Part shown: positions 5,320 through 9,755 of the stretch, piece by piece
How positions within the stretch are numbered: the stretch's first letter is position 1
How the letters are laid out: every line of letters starts with the position of its first letter
Source: an uncultured archaeon
GTDB lineage: Archaea > Aenigmatarchaeota > Aenigmatarchaeia > GW2011-AR5
Assembly (NCBI GenBank): GCA_903825675.1
Contig: CAIKBN010000041.1
Coordinates: 1 to 9,755 of the forward strand
Direction: 5' to 3'
Length of the DNA: 9,755 nucleotides
Position numbers and translations under genes: made by a program
The notes under the pieces: model-generated
What the model was told of the DNA's origin: nothing
Databases searched by the model: none
Seen by the model: only the letters and a program-made list of their open reading frames with translations

Positions 5320-5481
5320 ATGGAAGATGCCGGAAGCTTTGAAGAAATGATTGAAACCCTTGTCAAAGAAGGTTATATCAAAAGAGCAACTTTAATGGGC
5401 CTGCTTTGTCTCTCAAAGCAGTTTCTAAAGTTAAAGAGTCTTACTGGGCTGAATGGAGATAATAGAAATTTTTTTGGTTAG
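5320..5481 (+). CDS. 53-aa hypothetical ORF, possibly a gene remnant
   Basis: The frame runs from ATG at 5320 to TAG at 5479-5481. GGTG (5311-5314) lies five bases before the ATG, and a TTTTAAG TATA-like box lies at about 5278-5284, so expression signals are present. The product starts with an acidic amphipathic helix (MEDAGSFEEMIETLVKEGYI), followed by a hydrophobic stretch and a Lys/Leu segment. The helix with the phrase LVKEGYIK weakly recalls the N-terminus of protein-L-isoaspartate methyltransferases, but nothing of the catalytic domain follows. A second frame stays open across 5380-5455, so the stretch could be a frameshifted, decayed gene. Function is unknown; it may be a real small protein or the 5' stump of a lost gene. 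Confidence 0.35.
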   Translation: MEDAGSFEEMIETLVKEGYIKRATLMGLLCLSKQFLKLKSLTGLNGDNRNFFG

Positions 5482-5489
5482 TTCTAATC

Positions 5490-5828
5490 TTAGTCTGAAG
5501 ATGGCAGGGGCCTTGGAACCTTCTCGCAAAGCGGCATGCCGCAACAGTACACTATATCTGGCTCACCTGTTGGTGCCTTGGTAATCAGTACCTCTGTGCC
5601 ACAACCTAAAAATACCGGATAATTGTTAATTTTAGTAGAACCATGTTCATACTCTACAGAAATAACCCTGTCCCCGTCTTTTTTTTCAAGGGGCTGGCCG
5701 CATATATATCTCTTGCCTAATTTCGGAACAGTGCCTGATCTAACAGGTTTATAAATTTCTCCATCTGCATAGATTTCTAGTTTAAAAAAATCGCTACCCT
5801 TCTTAAAATTAACTCTGATATTGGACAT
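5490..5828 (-). CDS. cysteine-containing 112-aa protein with a desulforedoxin-like knuckle
   Basis: The product has two strand-rich halves. Cysteines lie in ICGQPL (Cys43), GCGTEV (Cys76) and CCGMPLC (Cys95, Cys96, Cys101). The stretch CGTEVLITKAPTGEPDIVYC followed by CG has the spacing and feel of a desulforedoxin or desulfoferrodoxin N-domain (CxxCGxxV then CCGxxM). However, the first Cys of the first pair is Phe here and Met is followed by Pro-Leu-Cys, so normal four-Cys iron binding is not assured. YICGQPLEK and YCCGMPLCEK look like internal echoes. It could be an altered small metal-binding protein or an unrelated beta protein. The ATG at 5828 follows GAGGT (5834-5838, minus strand). The gene is convergent with the short ORF ending at 5481. 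Confidence 0.55.
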   Translation of the reverse strand: MSNIRVNFKKGSDFFKLEIYADGEIYKPVRSGTVPKLGKRYICGQPLEKKDGDRVISVEYEHGSTKINNYPVFLGCGTEVLITKAPTGEPDIVYCCGMPLCEKVPRPLPSSD

Positions 5829-5850
5829 ATTAGACCTCTATATTCTAAAT

Positions 5851-5860
5851 CTTTTTATAT
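5851..5860 (-). promoter_or_regulatory. TATA box for the minus-strand gene 5490-5828
   Basis: The minus strand reads ATATAAAAAG. It is centred 27 bases before the start codon, with a ribosome-binding GAGGT close to the ATG. Confidence 0.5.
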
Positions 5861-5943
5861 CTTAACTGCCTTCTGCTAAAGCTTACCCGCACATCATGCT
5901 AGGCACTGTAGAAACGAACGTGACGAGATTGTAGAATGAGACT

Positions 5944-6492
5944 TTAAAAGACGGTAGACTCGGATATTTTATTTGCTCTTATCCAATAGCACTGGTCAAA
6001 CTTTGGTGAATATACAATCACGTAGCTTTGCTTATTTCCAAAATTATGATTTAAAAATTTTTGTGTTTGAATCGCAATTGTGTAATTAACTATAGCTGAA
6101 CCCTCAGGAATAGGCAATATTTCACTAACAGGATCTGAATGCCATGTTAAAACAACGTCAGCCCTTTCTGCATCAGCGCGAGTTAGTGCCCCTAAACTTA
6201 TTGAAGAATCTGTTTTTTTATAAACAATTTCAAACAATTTTCCTCTGTATCCTAGACTTCCTCCTATTACAGAAGAATCTTCTTTACCTAAGAACTGGGT
6301 TGCTGGAAGGTCTTGTTTTGCTTTCCTCCTTATATAATCATGCACTTCACCGGCACATGAAGGAAGCTCATCAACTAATACTGGATACCAATCTGCACCG
6401 CCTAATAAACAGTATGCTCGAGCAAAACCAACTTCATCTTTAAGCGATTTTCTATGCTCAGCTTCTGTATTATACAGTTTTGTTTCAACCAT
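5944..6492 (-). CDS. hypothetical protein, 182 aa
   Basis: I do not recognise this protein. It is soluble, without signal peptide or membrane segment. A charged N-terminal helix (YNTEAEHRKSLKDEVGFARA) is followed by a Gly-containing turn (LLGGADWYP), a polar middle (about 48-110) and a C-terminal half with several probable strands (DVVLTWHSD, SAIVNYTIAIQ, SYVIVYSPKFDQCYWI). Three Cys and a few His are scattered without a metal-site pattern. The start ATG at 6492 is preceded on the minus strand by GTGA seven bases away, and by an ACTTTAAGAAC promoter-like stretch near 6520-6530. It is divergent from the gene at 6600, with the two promoters almost back to back. Confidence 0.58.
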   Translation of the reverse strand: MVETKLYNTEAEHRKSLKDEVGFARAYCLLGGADWYPVLVDELPSCAGEVHDYIRRKAKQDLPATQFLGKEDSSVIGGSLGYRGKLFEIVYKKTDSSISLGALTRADAERADVVLTWHSDPVSEILPIPEGSAIVNYTIAIQTQKFLNHNFGNKQSYVIVYSPKFDQCYWIRANKISESTVF

Positions 6493-6557
6493 TTTATCAC
6501 TTTTACTATTACTGAAAAGTTCTTAAAGTTTTTTTCATTTCCCCTTCCCGAACGAGG

Positions 6558-6566
6558 TTTTAAAAA
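6558..6566 (+). promoter_or_regulatory. TATA box for the gene at 6600
   Basis: TTTTAAAAA predicts a transcript start at about 6587-6589. The ATG at 6582 would then be upstream of the message, which favours the ATG at 6600. Confidence 0.5.
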
Positions 6567-6599
6567 GATTTTGGATATGGTATGGTGCAAGGCATACAT

Positions 6600-7184
6600 A
6601 TGGAATACATGGGAAGGAAAATAAAAGCTTATAGATTAGAGAATACAACATTTATTGTTATAGATGTTCTCCAGAAAGAGGGCGACTGTCCAAATAATTT
6701 TGATGAAAAGCACAGATATACCTGTTCCTTAGACTGCGGAAACAGTTTTATGATTTTTTCTTATGACTTTATGAATGATGTGATAGAGGGTGAAGGCGCA
6801 TTAAACAAATGCACATGGAGCTATGATCTTGAGAAGCTGGTAAAATTTGGCTTTAATCCAAAAATAAAGGAACTGGATGCTTTTTTGAAAGACCTAGGAG
6901 CTGATATCTCCTGCTGCAAATCTGATTTAGTGGAGCAGCAATTTTACAAAAGGGAACTGATTGGCAGCAAACCTATCTGCGAATTCAGTAATGCAGAAAG
7001 AATAATAACAGCAGATCCTGAAATAATACAATACCAAGATCTGATAAGAAAAAACCCGGTAAAGGTCATGGAAAAATGCGGCATAAGATTCTATAAAAAG
7101 GGGAATCTCACTATAGTAACCACATCTTCAGAAGAAAATATATTAAGACGAGAAAAACCGCTAAATACTGACCTAGCTGAATAA
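6600..7184 (+). CDS. hypothetical protein, about 194 aa
   Basis: I do not recognise this protein. It is soluble and alpha/beta, with a strand-rich start (GRKIKAYRLENTTFIVIDVL), an acidic middle (DFMNDVIEGEGALNKCTWSY), a helix-rich part (PKIKELDAFLKDLGADISCC) and a polar C-terminal tail. Seven or so cysteines (including CSLDC, a CC pair and single Cys at C-terminal sites) are more than usual for its size and could bind a metal, but no standard motif is formed. The start may be ATG 6582 (200 residues) or ATG 6600 (194 residues); the promoter position and an AAGG near 6588 favour 6600. It ends 63 bases before the helicase start in the same direction, but the helicase has its own TATA box, so co-transcription is not required. 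Confidence 0.6.
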   Translation: MEYMGRKIKAYRLENTTFIVIDVLQKEGDCPNNFDEKHRYTCSLDCGNSFMIFSYDFMNDVIEGEGALNKCTWSYDLEKLVKFGFNPKIKELDAFLKDLGADISCCKSDLVEQQFYKRELIGSKPICEFSNAERIITADPEIIQYQDLIRKNPVKVMEKCGIRFYKKGNLTIVTTSSEENILRREKPLNTDLAE

Positions 7185-7217
7185 ATATTATCTACTCGAT
7201 AAGGCTTACCCGCGACA

Positions 7218-7226
7218 CTTAAAAAT
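7218..7226 (+). promoter_or_regulatory. TATA box for the helicase gene
   Basis: CTTAAAAAT is centred 26 bases before ATG 7248 and 20 bases before ATG 7242. The first distance matches the other leaderless genes in this window. Confidence 0.5.
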
Positions 7227-7247
7227 CCTTTTGTGCAATATATGCGA

Positions 7248-9083
7248 ATGGTGTTTCCATACCCGCAGGTGCGGGCTTCGCAGGCTGAGATGATAGCTGA
7301 TGTGCGGAACGCGCTGGAAAACCGCAGCCATATTGTTGCTGATGCACCAACTGGACTGGGCAAAACAGTTGCCGCGCTTTTTCCGGCAATTGAGCATGCG
7401 GTAAACAACAAAAGGCATGTGTTGTTTCTTACCTCGCGGCTGAGCCAGCACAGGATGGCTGTCAGTACCATGCAGATGATACGCGAGGCTGGCTGCGAGT
7501 TTTCTGCTGTTGACATAGTTGGAAAAAGGCACCTGTGCTCGCAGGGCGTGGAGATATTTGATGCATCGATGTTCAATAATTTCTGCAGTTCCATGATAAA
7601 GGACAAGAAGTGCGAATATTACAGGAACTTTTACAGGAAGGATCTTGAAACCGAGCGTGCTGCAAGACTGGAAAAACTGAACTCTATAATGAGCGTACAG
7701 GAGGCGGTGGGCATTGTGGCTGACAAGTACTGCGCATACGAGATGCTCATGGAAGCTGCTAAGCATTCGGTTGTGGTGGTAGGCGACTATTTTCATCTCT
7801 TTGGCATGGGCGAGAAATTCCTGAGAAGGATGGGCAAGGTTCTTGACAACACGATAATAATTGTTGACGAGGCTCACAATCTTGCGCCCAGGCTGCGCTC
7901 ATACATGTCTTCGCGCATATCAACCTATGCCTGCGATATCGCGAAGAACGAGGCTGCTGATGCCGGGGAGCCTGAGGTTGAGGCTTACATAAAATGCATC
8001 AACGATGCTATAAAGGACATGGCTAAAAAACACCTGTTCGCTGGCTACGAGGCTGTTGTTGCCATGGACGAGTTCGTTGATATGCTTGCTGGCTACAAGG
8101 CGATGACAGATAAAATGCACAGTGCTGCTGAGGTCGTGCTCAAGGAGAAGAAAAACTCCTCAATTGAAAGAATTGCCGGATTTCTAGATGCATGGAAAGG
8201 CAGTGACACTGGCTATGCAAGGATATTGTCAAGGGTGCGCATCAGGGGCAGGGATCATATTGTACTGAAGTACAACTGCCTTGACCCTTCGCTCATATCA
8301 AAAGCTGTTATTGGCGCGTCGCACTCAACCATACTAATGTCAGGCACGCTGTCACCAATGGAAATGCACCGCGACCTTCTTGGCATGGATGAAAAAAGGA
8401 CCATGATGAAATCATATCCTTCGCCTTTTCCCAGGCACAACAGAAAGAATATCATAGTAAAAGGCATAACTACAAAATATACAGAGCGCACGCCTGAGAA
8501 TTTTGCAAGGATAGCTGCTACTGTAAGGCTTTGTGCTGAGGCAATAAAAGGCAATGCTGCTGTATTCTTTCCAAGCTATGAGATAAGGGACACTATCTAC
8601 GAAATGGCAAGGCCTGCGATAGGAAAGCATGTGATACTTGAAAACAGCAAGATGACAAAGGAGGAGCGCGACATGATAATGGAAGAGATGAAACAACATG
8701 CAGACAAGGGGGCTTTGCTGTTTGGCGTGATGGGAGGCTCTTTCAGTGAGGGCATAGACCTGCCTGGAAACCTGCTGAACGGTGTAATAATAGTCGGCTT
8801 GCCGCTGGAGAAGCTTAATCTGTCTGTAAAGGCGCTGATAGATTACTACGAGGAGAGGTTCGGCAAGGGCATAGCATATGGTTACACATATCCTGCAATG
8901 ATAAAGGTCATACAATCAGCAGGACGCTGCATAAGATCTGAGAGCGACCGCGGGGTTATAGTGTTTGCAGACGAGCGCTTCACCTGGAGCAACTACAGCA
9001 GGATATTTCCGCGCTCATGGAACTTCGTGGTGACTAGCAGACCTGAGGTTGAGGTAAGGAAGTTTTTCGGTCCGGCAGAATAA
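7248..9083 (+). CDS. XPD/Rad3-family iron-sulfur DNA helicase
   Basis: The 611-residue product is a superfamily 2 helicase of the Rad3/XPD/DinG group, which unwinds DNA 5' to 3' with ATP and in archaea is linked to excision repair. Visible motifs: Walker A APTGLGKT (33-40), DEAH box (207-210), SGTLSP (365-370), FFPSYE (440-445), the GSFSEGID motif (about 497-504) and motif VI QSAGRCIR (556-563). Four cysteines between Walker A and DEAH (97, 113, 122, 162) have the arrangement of the 4Fe-4S cluster domain needed for unwinding. The length is normal for archaeal XPD. The frame is open from a GTG at 7233, with ATGs at 7242 and 7248; the TATA box at 7218-7226 favours a leaderless start at 7248. 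The gene is more GC-rich than the genes before 7200 and looks like stable chromosome. A zinc-ribbon gene follows 34 bases downstream. Confidence 0.93.
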   Translation: MVFPYPQVRASQAEMIADVRNALENRSHIVADAPTGLGKTVAALFPAIEHAVNNKRHVLFLTSRLSQHRMAVSTMQMIREAGCEFSAVDIVGKRHLCSQGVEIFDASMFNNFCSSMIKDKKCEYYRNFYRKDLETERAARLEKLNSIMSVQEAVGIVADKYCAYEMLMEAAKHSVVVVGDYFHLFGMGEKFLRRMGKVLDNTIIIVDEAHNLAPRLRSYMSSRISTYACDIAKNEAADAGEPEVEAYIKCINDAIKDMAKKHLFAGYEAVVAMDEFVDMLAGYKAMTDKMHSAAEVVLKEKKNSSIERIAGFLDAWKGSDTGYARILSRVRIRGRDHIVLKYNCLDPSLISKAVIGASHSTILMSGTLSPMEMHRDLLGMDEKRTMMKSYPSPFPRHNRKNIIVKGITTKYTERTPENFARIAATVRLCAEAIKGNAAVFFPSYEIRDTIYEMARPAIGKHVILENSKMTKEERDMIMEEMKQHADKGALLFGVMGGSFSEGIDLPGNLLNGVIIVGLPLEKLNLSVKALIDYYEERFGKGIAYGYTYPAMIKVIQSAGRCIRSESDRGVIVFADERFTWSNYSRIFPRSWNFVVTSRPEVEVRKFFGPAE

Positions 9084-9089
9084 AGCTTC

Positions 9090-9100
9090 TTAAAAATTTA
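9090..9100 (+). promoter_or_regulatory. TATA-like box before the zinc-ribbon gene at 9118
   Basis: TTAAAAATTTA is centred about 24 bases before ATG 9118. It gives the zinc-ribbon gene its own promoter just after the helicase stop, so it need not depend on readthrough. Confidence 0.4.
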
Positions 9101-9117
9101 TATTAAAGGAATTGATT

Positions 9118-9300
9118 ATGGGAGTATCTCAAAAGGCATTTAATGAAAACCAGAGAAAAAGATTATTAAAACATTATGACAGAAAGGATAATTTGCCGGA
9201 AAATATCACCACTGCTGAAGTTGTTTGCGCTAACTGCGGCTTCAAGGCCCGCTACCAGTTCATAAGATGCCCGCACTGCGATGAGGAAAGGAAAAAATAA
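9118..9300 (+). CDS. small zinc-ribbon protein, 60 aa
   Basis: The N-terminal half is a basic amphipathic helix (NENQRKRLLKHYDRKDNLPE). The C-terminal half holds CANC (Cys37, Cys40) and CPHC (Cys51, Cys54), a CxxC-x10-CxxC zinc ribbon with the usual Gly after the first pair. The basic helix together with a zinc ribbon suggests a nucleic-acid or ribonucleoprotein contact, but no named family is recognised. The frame can be extended upstream by two codons to a TTG, but ATG 9118 has AAAGGA (9105-9110) at good spacing and a promoter at the right distance. It lies 34 bases after the helicase in the same direction and converges with the mini zinc-finger gene at 9314-9421. Confidence 0.7.
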   Translation: MGVSQKAFNENQRKRLLKHYDRKDNLPENITTAEVVCANCGFKARYQFIRCPHCDEERKK

Positions 9301-9313
9301 ACTGCCTTTTTGA

Positions 9314-9421
9314 TCATGATGCCATGTGCTTTTCGCAACAGACATCAGAGCAAAAGCTGCCAGCTTTCTTCTTTTTGCTGTAAAAAAGCTTTCCGCACGT
9401 CTCGCATTTCAACTGAACCAT
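9314..9421 (-). CDS. 35-aa mini zinc-finger protein (CxxC, FCSxxC)
   Basis: On the minus strand an ATG at 9421 opens a 35-codon frame ending TGA at 9314-9316. The product starts MVQLKCETCGKLFYSKKKKA and continues GSFCSDVCCEKHMAS. Cys6, Cys9, Cys24 and Cys28 form a CxxC-x14-CxxxC zinc site, with Cys29 and His32 beside it, much like FCS-type or YacG-like zinc fingers. A strong ribosome-binding stretch AGGTGAAGG lies a few bases before the ATG on the minus strand, and TTTAATAA (about 9449-9456) can serve as TATA box. The basic KKKK linker suggests contact with nucleic acid. It is short enough to be missed by length cut-offs, but the intact metal site and the ribosome-binding site support it. It converges with the zinc ribbon at 9118-9300, with 13 bases between stops. 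Confidence 0.62.
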   Translation of the reverse strand: MVQLKCETCGKLFYSKKKKAGSFCSDVCCEKHMAS

Positions 9422-9523
9422 TTAACCTTCACCTGTTGTTTATGCGTTATTAAATTCATCGTCTTTATAATGTTTTTAAATGGCATACTTAAAGCGAAGC
9501 CGGGCGGCTGAAAGGTGAGATAT

Positions 9524-9755
9524 ATGGCAATTACAATTCCAGATAAGCTGCTGGAGCGGCTGAGGCTGCTCGGCCTTGATGAATCTGTTTATTCGATACG
9601 CTCCTGCAAGTGCATGCTCTCGCGGGAGGAGCTACAACTGCCGAAAGTACCGTGGTATGGGCATGCATACTATACAGATGCAAAAGACACCATGGTCTTT
9701 GACCCTGTGTCCCTGGTGCCATGCCTTGCTTTAGAACCAAAGGAGGATGACTGCA
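9524..9755 (+). CDS. start of a hypothetical gene, cut by the right edge
   Basis: ATG at 9524 opens a frame with 77 codons before the window ends and no stop. GGTGA (9514-9518) lies six bases before the ATG, and TTTTTAAATGG (9473-9483) is a fitting TATA box. The visible part starts with an amphipathic helix (MAITIPDKLLERLRLLGLDE), followed by a segment with Cys residues (RSCKCMLSREELQLP), an aromatic-rich strand region (VPWYGHAYYTD) and a Pro-containing stretch. Cys28 and Cys30 are too close together for a CxxC knuckle. No family is recognised from this part. The codons are GC-rich, like the helicase gene. Full length is unknown. Confidence 0.6.
   Translation, partial: MAITIPDKLLERLRLLGLDESVYSIRSCKCMLSREELQLPKVPWYGHAYYTDAKDTMVFDPVSLVPCLALEPKEDDC

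Noticed and set aside
5879..7213. Short repeat gcttacccgc at about 5880 and 7204
   Set aside because: Only about ten bases are shared, with no similarity around them; chance is likely.
7091..8915. Several long minus-strand frames opposite the helicase
   Set aside because: They are antisense shadows of a strongly conserved helicase, with His/Cys/Tyr-rich products lacking domain features.
9326..9740. A plus-strand frame at 9326-9511 and a minus-strand frame at 9531-9740
   Set aside because: They are opposite the mini zinc-finger gene and the partial gene at 9524, both of which have ribosome-binding sites and a coherent product.

Overview
This window looks archaeal. A Rad3/XPD-family helicase with the four iron-sulfur-cluster cysteines sits at 7248-9083. 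Most genes are preceded by an archaeal A/T-rich TATA box, and for several of them the box lies about 25 bases before the start codon, as in leaderless transcripts. No sigma-70 style promoter stands out. A DPANN-type or similar little-studied lineage is possible from the many small orphan genes, but the sequence does not prove it.

Layout. (1) Positions 1-3600 are an A/T-rich accessory stretch. It starts with the last codons of a gene (1-50) that is a paralogue of the divergent archaemetzincin-like zinc protease at 2170-2796. Between them lie a receiver-like small protein (95-505), an unknown 205-aa protein on the minus strand (608-1225), a 91-codon gene broken by an in-frame TGA (1382-1657) and an unknown minus-strand gene (1666-2064). 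After the protease come two small two-helix membrane proteins (2832-2987 and 3215-3427) and a perfect hairpin (3447-3468). Two other sequence elements also occur twice here and in the same order: a 30-base repeat (549-578 and 3107-3136) and a GC-rich element (1262-1323 and 3525-3580). With the protease tails this gives three landmarks repeated in order, which suggests an old tandem duplication whose intervening genes have been replaced.

(2) Positions 3651-7184 hold orphan genes in mixed orientation: a minus-strand pair (membrane protein 3651-3974 and unknown 3988-4638), a 112-aa protein (4905-5243), a 53-codon ORF or remnant (5320-5481), a cysteine-containing protein with a desulforedoxin-like knuckle (5490-5828), and two unknowns (5944-6492 minus, 6600-7184 plus).

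(3) Positions 7248-9755 are visibly more GC-rich and look like older chromosome: the helicase, a 60-aa zinc ribbon (9118-9300), a convergent 35-aa zinc-finger protein (9314-9421, minus), and the start of an unknown gene cut by the right edge (9524-9755).

The helicase should act in DNA repair. The accessory genes have no known joint pathway; the protease, the receiver-like protein and the small membrane proteins are physically close, but a shared function is only a hypothesis. I see no tRNA, rRNA, CRISPR array, transposase or integrase, and no gene-free stretch longer than 300 bases once the small genes are counted.
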